A stretch of 64,000 nucleotides of DNA from Mariniphaga sp041687215 (lineage in GTDB: Bacteria; Bacteroidota; Bacteroidia; Bacteroidales; Prolixibacteraceae). Both the position numbers and the translations under genes were made by a program. The notes beneath the pieces are model-generated. The model did no database searches. It saw nothing but the letters and a program-made list of their open reading frames with translations, and was not told the origin of the DNA. Positions 28,534-37,661 of the stretch are shown here, piece by piece. Within the stretch, counting starts at the first letter, position 1; every line of letters begins with the position of its first letter. Location of the stretch: NCBI RefSeq assembly GCF_041687215.1, contig NZ_JAWLCI010000004.1, positions 1-64,000 on the forward strand, in the 5' to 3' direction.

Positions 28534-28953
28534 ATGTATTCAGAAAATGTAACCACAATAAAAGCTTTGGGAAGAGCGGCAAAAAAACTCATCAACGCGT
28601 TTCCTGATCAGCGGGTTTTCGCTTTTTATGGAAAAATGGGTGCCGGAAAAACTACGTTTATTCAGGCTGTTTGCCACGAACTGGGGACGCCCGACAATGT
28701 AACCAGTCCCACTTTTGCGCTCATTAACGAATACAAAACCGACGCTGGCGGTTCTATTTTTCATTTCGATTTTTACCGGATAAAAGACCTGGAAGAAGCG
28801 TTTGACCTGGGCTACGAAGATTATTTTTACAGCGGAAATTACTGCCTGATTGAGTGGCCCGAAAAAATTGAACCACTACTGCCCCAAAATGTTGTGGAAG
28901 TAAAAATTGACGTGCAGGAAAACGGAGACCGGCTAATTTCAGCAAAATTTTGA
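28534..28953 (+). CDS. tsaE: tRNA threonylcarbamoyladenosine biosynthesis ATPase TsaE
   Basis: A 139-residue cytoplasmic ATPase needed, with TsaB, TsaC and TsaD, for the t6A modification of ANN-decoding tRNAs. The Walker A motif GKMGAGKT is at 33-40. The family block TSPTFALINEY and the acidic FHFDFYRIKDLEEAFDLGYEDY follow. Length is usual. The alanine dehydrogenase gene begins about 60 bases downstream in the same direction. Confidence 0.93.
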   Translation: MYSENVTTIKALGRAAKKLINAFPDQRVFAFYGKMGAGKTTFIQAVCHELGTPDNVTSPTFALINEYKTDAGGSIFHFDFYRIKDLEEAFDLGYEDYFYSGNYCLIEWPEKIEPLLPQNVVEVKIDVQENGDRLISAKF

Positions 28954-29011
28954 AAATTACACATTTGAATGTAACTTGCTAAACCATTTAATCACTTAAA
29001 ACTGATTGCGC

Positions 29012-30232
29012 ATGACTACCCGTGAAGGAACAAAAGAGAACATGGCGGTTTCAAAAACCATGCTGATGCCCCAGGAGGAAATGCTGGAAATTCAGAACAA
29101 AGGTCAAAAAATGAAAATTGGAATTCCGTCTGATCTTGAGCAGGTGGAATACCGGGTACCTCTTACGCCGCAAGCCGTTGATTTGCTTACATCTTACGGA
29201 CACGAAATTCTGATTGAAAAAAATGCCGGTAAAATGGCCAGTTATTCCGACAAAGAGTATCGGGCAACAGGTGCTCAGATAGTGGAAAAAAAAGAAGAAA
29301 TTTTCCAGTGCGACATCATTTTACGGGTGGCTCCCTTCAACGAAGACGAAATTGACCAGTTGCGCGGAAACCAGGCCATTCTGTCGAATATGCAAATTCA
29401 GGCCCATTGCAGCGAGTCCATTCAAAAACTAATGCAAAAACGGGTAACCACCATCGCTTACGAAAACATTGAAAACGAACACGGATTTGCACCTTTCGTG
29501 CACCAGATGAGCCAGATAGCCGGCGCCACGTCCATTACACTGGCCAGCGAATACCTGAGCAACACCCGAAACGGAAAGGGCGTACTTTTTGGCGAAGTAA
29601 CCGGAATCACACCCGCCGAGCTGGTAATTATCGGCACCAGTACTGCTGCGGAATATGCTGCCCGGGCAGCGCTAAGTCTTGGCATTTTAGTAAAGGTTTT
29701 TGACACTTCGGTTTACGACCTCAGCAAACTGGAAGAAAAACTGGGACAGCGCATTTTCACTTCGGTGTTTTATCCGAAAGTTTTACGCAAAGCGCTTATT
29801 TCGGCCGACGCAGTTATTGGCGCCATGCAATTTAACACCACACCAAAATTTAAAGTTTCCGAAGATTTGGTAAAACAGATGAAGGAAGGTTCGGTTATTA
29901 TAGATTTGAATGCCAGCCAGGGCGGATGTTTCGAAACAACCCGGTGTACCGACCTCAAAAATCCGGCTTACTTAAAACATGGCGTTGTACACTATTGTGT
30001 GCCCAATTCTCCGGCCATTGTGGCCCGAACCGCATCCATTTCTTTAAGTAACATCCTGATACCGATTTTACTTTCAATTGGCGACAGTGGCGGGGTGGAC
30101 AATTACATCAAAAACTCACGCGGTTTCCGCAAAGGAGTTTACATTTATCACGGTATTTTAACCAATCACGAAATCGGGCGGTTGTTTAACCTGCCTTCAA
30201 AAGATATTGATTTGCTGCTGGCGGTATTTTAA
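29012..30232 (+). CDS. ald: Alanine dehydrogenase
   Basis: A 406-residue NAD-dependent enzyme interconverting alanine with pyruvate and ammonia, in the cytoplasm. It has the AlaDh/PNT fold: KIGIPSDLEQVEYRVPLTPQ in the N-terminal domain, then VIIGTSTAAEYAARAALSLG in the Rossmann domain, and HYCVPNSPAIVARTASISLS near the C-terminus. It carries about 36 residues before the usual family start. Parts such as the EEIFQCDIILRVAP block are divergent, as in the Bacteroidota branch. I start at the ATG at 29012 rather than the TTG at 29006. It precedes the LytTR gene by 3 bases, suggesting co-transcription. Confidence 0.85.
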   Translation: MTTREGTKENMAVSKTMLMPQEEMLEIQNKGQKMKIGIPSDLEQVEYRVPLTPQAVDLLTSYGHEILIEKNAGKMASYSDKEYRATGAQIVEKKEEIFQCDIILRVAPFNEDEIDQLRGNQAILSNMQIQAHCSESIQKLMQKRVTTIAYENIENEHGFAPFVHQMSQIAGATSITLASEYLSNTRNGKGVLFGEVTGITPAELVIIGTSTAAEYAARAALSLGILVKVFDTSVYDLSKLEEKLGQRIFTSVFYPKVLRKALISADAVIGAMQFNTTPKFKVSEDLVKQMKEGSVIIDLNASQGGCFETTRCTDLKNPAYLKHGVVHYCVPNSPAIVARTASISLSNILIPILLSIGDSGGVDNYIKNSRGFRKGVYIYHGILTNHEIGRLFNLPSKDIDLLLAVF

Positions 30233-30235
30233 TCA

Positions 30236-31105
30236 ATGAATGAAATAAAAATGCCTGGCATTAAAAATAAACCTTACCCTTTTACCGATGATTTGAAACT
30301 GAATCTTCAGTCGGCTGCAGGCATTTCATTGGGCCTGTTTTTATTCCTTTTGTTTTTTCAACCCCTCGATCCTCCGGTTTCGGAATTCAATAAAAAACTT
30401 TTAATCCTGGCCGGGTTCGGAGTCATCCACCTTTTGCTGCTGACCGGTTGCCGAATCGTTGTTCCATCTGTTTTGCCCAATCTGTTTCAGACTGAAAAAT
30501 GGACTATAAAAAAAGAAGCTGTTTTACATCTGCTTTTTCTCATTCTGAATTCAGTTGCTTTCGCTTTTTATGCGCGTTACGTTGGAAAAATCGGGGTAAA
30601 CTTTCATATTGCGGTGAATATTGTTTTGATTTCTGCAGCGTCGGTTGCTGTGCTGGCTATTGTAACCGAATATAAATTCCTGAAAACCAAACTTCAATCA
30701 ATTATGGCGCAAAACCAGGATATAGACGCTAAAGAACCTGATGCTGACACGTTAAATGGAATTGAATTTGAATCGGAAAATCAGTCGGAACGGTTTTTTC
30801 TGTTCCCGGAACAAATTATTCTTATCAAATCGGCAGGCAATTACATCGAAATCATTTACAAACAAAATGAAAAAGTGAGCCGGAGAATGGTTCGGAACAC
30901 CCTGGCTTATGCAGAACAGCTTTTGACACAATACCCGTTCCTCATCCGGTGCCATCGCTCAACGGTTGTTAACATCCACTGCATTCAAAAAGTAAACAAA
31001 ACATCCGAGGGGTTAAAACTGGATTTGCTCGATTATTCCCGGGCTGTAAATGTATCGCGCCAGTATGTGCTAAAAGTTAAAGAAGCACTCGAACAGCCCC
31101 AGTGA
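30236..31105 (+). CDS. Membrane-anchored LytTR DNA-binding regulator
   Basis: A 289-residue regulator. Residues 25-165 contain four membrane segments (for example ISLGLFLFLLFF, IAVNIVLISAASVAVLAIV). Residues about 190-285 are a LytTR DNA-binding domain (QIILIKSAGNYIEIIY, FLIRCHRSTVVNI, AVNVSRQYVLKVKEAL). There is no receiver domain, so it is not a classical response regulator; the membrane part probably senses the signal. It starts 3 bases after ald. A perfect 8-base inverted repeat overlaps its stop codon, possibly its own operator. It ends 241 bases before fecR and could influence the downstream locus, but that is only inferred from position. Confidence 0.88.
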   Translation: MNEIKMPGIKNKPYPFTDDLKLNLQSAAGISLGLFLFLLFFQPLDPPVSEFNKKLLILAGFGVIHLLLLTGCRIVVPSVLPNLFQTEKWTIKKEAVLHLLFLILNSVAFAFYARYVGKIGVNFHIAVNIVLISAASVAVLAIVTEYKFLKTKLQSIMAQNQDIDAKEPDADTLNGIEFESENQSERFFLFPEQIILIKSAGNYIEIIYKQNEKVSRRMVRNTLAYAEQLLTQYPFLIRCHRSTVVNIHCIQKVNKTSEGLKLDLLDYSRAVNVSRQYVLKVKEALEQPQ

Positions 31106-31120
31106 CAAATGCCATTTGTC
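31104..31120. repeat. Perfect inverted repeat at the end of the LytTR gene
   Basis: GACAAATG (31104-31111) and CATTTGTC (31113-31120) form perfect 8-base arms around one base. The arm overlaps the TGA stop of the LytTR gene. No T-tract follows, so a protein binding site is more likely than a terminator. Confidence 0.5.
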
Positions 31121-31346
31121 CCTTTCCAGTCGCATTCAGCCCAAGAAACTATTGATAGTTCCCCTTTAATTCCCCCTTTGGCATACAGCCGTTTTCATGG
31201 CAAAATCTCAGCTAAGGGGGACGCGCTCCGAACAAGTATTGAAAACAATTAAATTTGATTTTTTTTCTCAAATCAATATGTGTATTTTCCTTCCCATTCG
31301 TCTAAACAATACAAAGCGCCAAAAAGCGCATCAGAATAAGAAATAA

Positions 31347-32381
31347 ATGAAGGATTACCATATAGAAGAATTGATTCCTTCCTGGTTCGAAGGTACATTA
31401 AACCCGGAGGAAAGGGAAAAGGTAGAACAGTGGAAGGCGGCATCTGAGGAGAACCGGCAAATCTTTGCCGACTCCCTCAGAGCCTGGGAAGGAATAGAAC
31501 AACTGCGCCGCATGAAAAAGTACGACCCCGAAAAAGCCATTCAGCAGGTCAATGGCAAAATTGAGAAGCAGAAAAAAATCAGACTATTTGATATTTTCCA
31601 AAAAGTGGCAGCAATTCTTATTCTGCCGCTAATTGTTGCAACGCTCTGGTTTGCACTGGAAAAACCGCAAAAAACACCCGAGCCATTTATAGCGTGGCAC
31701 ACTCTGGAAATTCCCGCAGGCATGCGGTCAGAGTTTTACCTGCCCGACAGCACCAAAGTATATCTCAACTCCAAAACCAGCCTCAGTTATCCACTGGTTT
31801 TCAACAACTCCATTCGCCAGGTAAGACTCTCCGGCGAAGCCTATTTTGAGGTGGCTGAAAATAAAGAAGTGCCTTTCATTGTCAATACCGGCAGAATTAA
31901 TATTGAAGTAACCGGTACAGAGTTTATTGCCACCAGGTACCCGCACGAAGAACTCACCGAAATTGTACTGGTTGAAGGAGGAATTAACCTCTTTCAGGGT
32001 GACTATCACACCACAAAAAAAGACATCATTCAGTTGAAACCCGGAGAAAAAGCAATCTGTATGGAATCCGAAAATAAATTGGCAGTTGATAAAGTGAATA
32101 CCGCTAAATACAAAGCATGGAAAGAAGGCCTGCTTGTTTTCCGCGATGACCCGATGCCCGATGTGGTTCGCCGCCTCAACCGCTGGTTTAATGTGGACAT
32201 TCAGCTTGAAGGCCCGGAATTAAAAGGCTGGGCTTATACCGCTACCTTCGAAGATGAATCGCTGGAGCAGGCGCTCGAATTGCTTAAAATATCAGCGCCT
32301 ATTGAATATACCATCAAACGAAGAGAAATGAAAACCGATAAAACGTTTAGCAAAATGGAAATTGTAATAAAACAAAAATAG
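31347..32381 (+). CDS. FecR-family anti-sigma factor
   Basis: A 344-residue inner-membrane signalling protein. A cytoplasmic N-terminal segment (about 1-80; SWFEGTLNPEEREKVEQWKA) would bind an ECF sigma factor, one membrane segment follows (about 83-102; VAAILILPLIVATLWFAL), then the periplasmic FecR domain (EIPAGMRSEFYLPDSTKVYL, VRLSGEAYFEVAENKEVPF) and a C-terminal DUF4974-type domain (DPMPDVVRRLNRWFNVDIQL). It would sense a signal from the STN domain of the SusC protein encoded next and control transcription of the locus. The partner ECF sigma gene normally lies directly upstream, but here the neighbour is the LytTR gene. Confidence 0.93.
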   Translation: MKDYHIEELIPSWFEGTLNPEEREKVEQWKAASEENRQIFADSLRAWEGIEQLRRMKKYDPEKAIQQVNGKIEKQKKIRLFDIFQKVAAILILPLIVATLWFALEKPQKTPEPFIAWHTLEIPAGMRSEFYLPDSTKVYLNSKTSLSYPLVFNNSIRQVRLSGEAYFEVAENKEVPFIVNTGRINIEVTGTEFIATRYPHEELTEIVLVEGGINLFQGDYHTTKKDIIQLKPGEKAICMESENKLAVDKVNTAKYKAWKEGLLVFRDDPMPDVVRRLNRWFNVDIQLEGPELKGWAYTATFEDESLEQALELLKISAPIEYTIKRREMKTDKTFSKMEIVIKQK

Positions 32382-32395
32382 AATGAACTAAAAAA

Positions 32396-32456
32396 GGGAC
32401 GCCTGGCGCCCCTTGAGTACTTTTCGCCTTTCTCTTTCCTGACCGAAAGAAAAGGC
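32396..32456 (+). promoter_or_regulatory. Hairpin-rich leader between fecR and susC
   Basis: An imperfect GC-rich hairpin (32396-32412) is followed by a longer imperfect hairpin with arms at 32426-32438 and 32445-32456 (GCCTTTCTCTTTC with GAAAGAAAAGGC). These could reduce readthrough from fecR or form a leader structure for susC. No promoter box is convincing. Confidence 0.4.
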
Positions 32457-32495
32457 CTTAATAACCAATTTATTAATTTAAAAGCATGTAAATTT

Positions 32496-35400
32496 ATGGA
32501 AATTTTATGTAGTACCTGGCCTGTGATACAAAAACTATGGGCCGAAAAAACGTTTCGTAAGATGAGGTTAACATTGTACGCTTTAATCCTCGCGGTTGCC
32601 CAGAGTTACGCGCTCGGTAGTTATGCCCAGGCAACAAAGCTAAATCTGAACATGGAAACCTCCACTGTTCGCGAAGTTTTGCTGGAAATCGAAAACATGT
32701 CGGAATTCCGGTTTCTTTACAACAGCAAAATGATTGATGCCGACAGGGAAGTTAGTGTTGAATTTAAAGACCTTACCATCGACAAGGCACTCGACAAACT
32801 TTTTAAAAGCTCCGATGCTGCCTGGCAGATTATCGACCGGCAGGTGGTGCTGTTTTCAAAAAACGAACCGGTTTATGAAATTGTTGATTTGCAGCAGCAG
32901 CAAACCGTTTCCGGAACAGTTACCGATTTTGGAGGACAGCCATTGCCTGGTGTTACTGTAATTATAAAAGGAACTACCCAGGGAACGGTTACCAATGCCG
33001 ACGGGAATTACTCACTTTCCAATATTCCCGAAGATGCCACTTTGGTATTTTCGTTTGTGGGAATGTTGACGCAGGAGGTGGTTGTTGGGAGCCAGACAAA
33101 TATTAGTGTGGCTTTGGAACCAGATGTGATTGGAATTGAAGAAGTGGTTGCTGTTGGGTATGGAACCCAAAAACGCAGTAATTTAACAGGTTCGGTTTCT
33201 GATATTGGCGGAGATAAATTGACACAAAGAAATGTTGTGCAGACTGCTGATGCTTTACAGGGGATTGCTCCGGGTGTTAATATTAATGCCAGATCTAGTC
33301 AGCCAGGTAGTCAAAGCTCTATTCGGGTTAGAGGGGAAGGAACTCTTACAATTGGGGCATCTGCATCTAAAAATGATCCGCTTGTTTTAATTGATGGTGT
33401 GGAAGGAAATATAAACGATGTCGAACCAAGTAATATCGAAAGTATTTCAATTCTTAAGGATGCGGCATCTGCAGCAATATATGGTTCAAGGGCATCTAAT
33501 GGTGTCATTTTAATAAATACAAAACGAGGGAAAGATGGCGAATTATTTGTCTCATACGACGTTAATGCTGGATATCAGTTCGTTACAGACCAGGTTGAAT
33601 TCTCAGATGGTTATGATTTTATGACTCATTATAATGAAGCATTAACAAACGAGGGGAAAATTCCGGCTTATGACCAGGGATATATTCAAAATTGGCAGGC
33701 AAATCAACCTAGTGACGAATATCCACATGTTAATTGGAATAATTCCGTATTAAAGAATTCAGCATTTCAACAAAAACATAGTTTAACGGTTAATGGAGGA
33801 TCTAATAAAGTTAGAAACTTATTAATGCTAAACTATCTTGACCAAGAATCAGTTATGCCAAACACTAATTTCAACCGTTTTGGAATAAGATTAAATACTG
33901 ACATTCAAGCGACAGATAGATTACATTTTAGATTAGACTTTAATGGAATTTCTTCGAAAACTGAAGAACCCTCTCAAGGAGTATGGTATCAGTTGCATCG
34001 AGCAAAACCAGTTCAACTTGATAAATTATCGGATGGAAGGTATGGTGTCGGGTATGCAAACATCAACCCCTTGGCTATGGCATTAGATGGTGGTTTATCA
34101 ATAGGAGAAAGAAAATCAGCCATTTTTAATGCAAAAGCAGAATATCAAATAACAGAAGATTTGAATATTGAGTTTACATTTGCACCTACTTATAAAATAT
34201 ATGAAGGAGATTCATTTATAAAAATGTACGATACATATACTTTTGAAGGGAATAAGGCGGGAAGTTATCCTGCTAAAAATCAACTGAATGTAAACTTCAA
34301 TAAATCTCAAAATATTTATTCTAGTGCCTTATTAAGATATCAAAAATCTTTGGATGTTCACAATTTTAACATTATTGCAGGCTTTGAACAAACTGAATAT
34401 TTATACAAATGGACAAACGCCTATAGAGAAAATTTCCCCTTACAGGATTATAAGGTTTTAAATGCTGGCGATGCGGCAATTCAATTAAACTCTGGCAGTG
34501 GTCATGAATGGAGTCTTCGCTCGATGTTTGGAAGATTTAATTATAACTTAAATGAAAAATATTTACTTGAGGCAAATTTTAGATATGATGGGTCTTCCCG
34601 TTTTGCAGAAGGAAATAAATATTCATTTTTCCCATCCCTTTCAGCAGGTTGGAGAATTTCTGAAGAAAATTTCATGGAAGATATTCATTTTTTAAGCAAT
34701 CTTAAACTTAGAGGGTCATGGGGAATGTTAGGAAACCAACAAATTGGTGAATATCCTTTTGTTTCTACTGTTGATTTAGGAACTAGTCATGATGTTGTTT
34801 TTGGAGAGCAATCACAGGGAGGAGCATCAATTACAACCTACTCAAATAGTAGCATAAGATGGGAAACTACAACTATTACTAATTTCGGATTAGATTTAGG
34901 GCTTTTTAACAAATTCTCACTACTATTTGATTATTATATTAAAAGAACTGATGACATTTTACTGCGTTTACCAATACCAGCAACAATGGGATTCAGTGCA
35001 CCATATCAAAATGCAGGAAGTGTTGAAAACAAAGGCTGGGACCTGGCAGCAAGCTATAATAATCATGATGGAGAATTTAGATATGGAGTATCTTTTATGC
35101 TTTCAGATGTTAAAAACAAAGTATTAGATTTAAAAGATACTGGACCATATAATTACACTGCAACAACAATTAGAGAAGGAGAACCTATAAATGCTATTTT
35201 TGGGTATGAAGCTGATGGTTTATTTCAAACACCAAATGAAGTTGCAGAACATGCTTTTCAAGATGGAACGGTGGGACCTGGTGACATCAGATACAAGGAC
35301 CAATTGACTATTGATTCTGATGGAGATGGTATTCCCGATACTGCTGATGGAGTTATTAATGCAGATGACCGGGTGGTTATAGGTAATCAAATACCTCGAT

Positions 35401-35867
35401 TTAGCTACAGTTTTGATCTTACTGCAGAATATAAAGGTTTTGATGCCAGATTGTTTGTTCAGGGAATTGGAAAGGTCGATGGTTATTTAGATAATGATGC
35501 AATATGGGCTTTCTACAATGGAGGAAAACTTCAAAAATGGCATATCGATTCACGATGGACTCCCGAAAACCCAAATGCTGAATATCCCCGATATTGGATA
35601 GCTTACCAAAATAATCAAAAAGTATCTTCTTACTGGATGAGAAGTGCAGCATATTTACGGTTGAAAAATGCCCAACTTGGATATACACTTCCCAAAGAAT
35701 TAACTAATAAGTTAAAGCTTGACAAATTAAGAATATATATTGCAGGTGATAATTTACTTACCTTAGATAATTTTTATCCGGGATGGGACCCAGAAACAAG
35801 ATTACGTGATAACGATGTTCATCCATTTTTTGCTTCCTATACTTTAGGAATAAATGTACAGTTTTAG
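32496..35867 (+). CDS. SusC-like TonB-dependent glycan transporter with STN domain
   Basis: A 1123-residue outer-membrane receptor. After an N-terminal signal region (hydrophobic part about 25-43) comes an STN domain (about 48-120; VREVLLEIENMSEFRFLYNS), which talks to the FecR protein. A carboxypeptidase-regulatory-like domain follows (136-208; VSGTVTDFGGQPLPGVTV), then a TonB-box-like EEVVAVGYGTQKR, the plug (SVSDIGGDKLTQ to NGVILINTKRG) and the 22-strand barrel ending FASYTLGINVQF. It imports oligosaccharides with the SusD partner encoded 20 bases downstream. Base composition shifts to AT-rich from about 33.1-33.2 kb, that is just after the regulatory domain, suggesting a recombined receptor. 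The second Met at codon 23 is a possible alternative start. Confidence 0.95.
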   Translation: MEILCSTWPVIQKLWAEKTFRKMRLTLYALILAVAQSYALGSYAQATKLNLNMETSTVREVLLEIENMSEFRFLYNSKMIDADREVSVEFKDLTIDKALDKLFKSSDAAWQIIDRQVVLFSKNEPVYEIVDLQQQQTVSGTVTDFGGQPLPGVTVIIKGTTQGTVTNADGNYSLSNIPEDATLVFSFVGMLTQEVVVGSQTNISVALEPDVIGIEEVVAVGYGTQKRSNLTGSVSDIGGDKLTQRNVVQTADALQGIAPGVNINARSSQPGSQSSIRVRGEGTLTIGASASKNDPLVLIDGVEGNINDVEPSNIESISILKDAASAAIYGSRASNGVILINTKRGKDGELFVSYDVNAGYQFVTDQVEFSDGYDFMTHYNEALTNEGKIPAYDQGYIQNWQANQPSDEYPHVNWNNSVLKNSAFQQKHSLTVNGGSNKVRNLLMLNYLDQESVMPNTNFNRFGIRLNTDIQATDRLHFRLDFNGISSKTEEPSQGVWYQLHRAKPVQLDKLSDGRYGVGYANINPLAMALDGGLSIGERKSAIFNAKAEYQITEDLNIEFTFAPTYKIYEGDSFIKMYDTYTFEGNKAGSYPAKNQLNVNFNKSQNIYSSALLRYQKSLDVHNFNIIAGFEQTEYLYKWTNAYRENFPLQDYKVLNAGDAAIQLNSGSGHEWSLRSMFGRFNYNLNEKYLLEANFRYDGSSRFAEGNKYSFFPSLSAGWRISEENFMEDIHFLSNLKLRGSWGMLGNQQIGEYPFVSTVDLGTSHDVVFGEQSQGGASITTYSNSSIRWETTTITNFGLDLGLFNKFSLLFDYYIKRTDDILLRLPIPATMGFSAPYQNAGSVENKGWDLAASYNNHDGEFRYGVSFMLSDVKNKVLDLKDTGPYNYTATTIREGEPINAIFGYEADGLFQTPNEVAEHAFQDGTVGPGDIRYKDQLTIDSDGDGIPDTADGVINADDRVVIGNQIPRFSYSFDLTAEYKGFDARLFVQGIGKVDGYLDNDAIWAFYNGGKLQKWHIDSRWTPENPNAEYPRYWIAYQNNQKVSSYWMRSAAYLRLKNAQLGYTLPKELTNKLKLDKLRIYIAGDNLLTLDNFYPGWDPETRLRDNDVHPFFASYTLGINVQF

Positions 35868-35887
35868 TAAATATTAAAAAAATCGTT

Positions 35888-37582
35888 ATGAAAATAGCAT
35901 TTAAAGTTTTAAAATTTAAAGCAATAGCATTATTAATTGTTTTGCTTTTCTCTTGTGATGATAATTTTTTAAATAAATATCCATTAGATTCACCTTCAAC
36001 TGAAACTTTCTACAGTAATGAGAAAGAATTAATTATGGGAATAAATGCTTGCTATAAAAATTTAGTAACCGAAACGGCCAATTGGGGAAATTTTAATTCA
36101 AGAATGTTCCCGTGGCATTTAGAAACTACGACAGATATTGCATGGGAAAGATATGGTAGTGATGTTGGAATAGGCATTCATGATTCTCAATCTGGATATC
36201 CAAGAACCCAGTGGAACAGAATGTTCAATGGAATTGCTAAATGCAATAGCCTGTTAAGCAATATGGATAAGGGGAAGGAGAATACGAATGAAGAAGTATT
36301 TAATAGAATTAAAGCAGAAGCAAAATTTCTCAGAGCATATTTTTATCATCATCTCATAGAATTATATGGAGATGTACCCCTGTTAGAAGAAACTCCTCCC
36401 TTGGAAGAACCCAATGTATCACGAACTGAAAAATCTGTAATAGTTGATTTTATCCTGAATGAATTTGAAGAAGCTTCAATAGATTTACCCATTGAGTATA
36501 GTGGATCGGATAAAGGGAGGATAACAAAGGGCGCTGCTCTAACATATAAAGCTCGAACAGCATTATATAATGAAAAGTGGGATATAGCGATTGATGCAAC
36601 ACAGAGGGTTATGAATTTAGGGGTATATTCTTTGTACCCGAATTATGAAAAATTATTTCACTATGAAGGAGAGAATTGTGATGAAATAATTTTGGATTTT
36701 CAGTTTAAAAAACCAACAAATTTTCATAGCTATACATTGGATATGTCACCTGATAATGGAGTCGCTTCTTCATGGAACTATGTTATTCCATTGCAGGATT
36801 TAATTGATTCATATGAGGCAATTGATGGCAAGCCCATAGATGAATCTCCTATTTATGACCAGTCAAATCCATTTAAAAACAGAGATCCTCGTTTGAGACA
36901 ATCAATCTTTTATGATGGAATGAGATTTGGTACTTGGAATATTTATACTCATCCCGACAGTATTTACACATGGCAATTTCGGGAAGGTGGAGACTCCATT
37001 CGTGTTCAAAACACTAATGTCACGAGTGCATATGGTTCATTTTCGGGGTACCATTGGAAAAAATATGTTGATGAAATAGATGCTTATGAAAATCCATACG
37101 AATCAGAAATTAATCTAATTCTTTCACGTTATGCTGAAGTCCTGTTAATGTATGCCGAAGCTAAAATTGAAAAAAATAATATTGATCAAACAGTTTTAGA
37201 TGCAATAAATCAGGTCAGACAACGACCAAATGTTAATATGCCGGAAATTACTACTACAAATCAAATTGAATTGAGAAAAATTGTTAGGAGAGAAAGAAAG
37301 GTTGAGCTGGCTTTTGAAGGTCTTCGTTTGTATGATATAAGAAGATGGAAAATTGCAGAAAAAGCATTAAACAGACCTGTGTTTGGCAGACCAAAAGGCA
37401 GTTATGATATTATTAATGTACCTGACATTGATGAAGATGGTATTCCACATTACGGAAGTGATGAAAATAATCTACGTATTATAACAGACAGAAGTTTTAA
37501 TCCGAACAGGGATTATTTATGGCCAATCCCACAAGCTGAAATGGATGTAAATCCAAATTTAAAGCAGAATCCTGGATATTAA
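35888..37582 (+). CDS. SusD/RagB-family glycan-binding lipoprotein
   Basis: A 564-residue surface lipoprotein (lipobox LLFSC, Cys23) that caps the SusC channel and binds glycans. The N-terminal NFLNKYPLDSPSTETFYSNE, the TPR-like NGIAKCNSLLSNM and AEAKFLRAYFYHHLIELYGD, and the C-terminal ERKVELAFEGLRLYDIRRWK and NRDYLWPIPQAEMDVNPNL are classic family blocks. It is AT-rich like the rest of the receptor. A strong hairpin follows 6 bases after the stop, which would set expression of SusCD above that of the enzymes downstream. Confidence 0.95.
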   Translation: MKIAFKVLKFKAIALLIVLLFSCDDNFLNKYPLDSPSTETFYSNEKELIMGINACYKNLVTETANWGNFNSRMFPWHLETTTDIAWERYGSDVGIGIHDSQSGYPRTQWNRMFNGIAKCNSLLSNMDKGKENTNEEVFNRIKAEAKFLRAYFYHHLIELYGDVPLLEETPPLEEPNVSRTEKSVIVDFILNEFEEASIDLPIEYSGSDKGRITKGAALTYKARTALYNEKWDIAIDATQRVMNLGVYSLYPNYEKLFHYEGENCDEIILDFQFKKPTNFHSYTLDMSPDNGVASSWNYVIPLQDLIDSYEAIDGKPIDESPIYDQSNPFKNRDPRLRQSIFYDGMRFGTWNIYTHPDSIYTWQFREGGDSIRVQNTNVTSAYGSFSGYHWKKYVDEIDAYENPYESEINLILSRYAEVLLMYAEAKIEKNNIDQTVLDAINQVRQRPNVNMPEITTTNQIELRKIVRRERKVELAFEGLRLYDIRRWKIAEKALNRPVFGRPKGSYDIINVPDIDEDGIPHYGSDENNLRIITDRSFNPNRDYLWPIPQAEMDVNPNLKQNPGY

Positions 37583-37588
37583 ATAAAT

Positions 37589-37640
37589 ATTGAGAGAAAT
37601 GGAGCCAAATCCATTTCTCTCAATTTCTATAATTTTATAA
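37589..37640 (+). terminator. Strong hairpin after susD
   Basis: Perfect 15-base arms at 37589-37603 and 37610-37624 around a six-base loop, followed by TTCTATAATTTTATAA. It could be a partial terminator or an mRNA end-stabilising structure between susD and the downstream enzymes. Confidence 0.75.
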
Positions 37641-37661
37641 CATACGACAAAAAATAGATTG

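Noticed and set aside
31140..31225. Imperfect inverted sequences with runs of C and G (TTCCCCC and GGGGGAC) in the LytTR-fecR gap
   Set aside because: Arms are short and imperfect and separated by a long loop; I cannot separate them from chance or from an old repeat.
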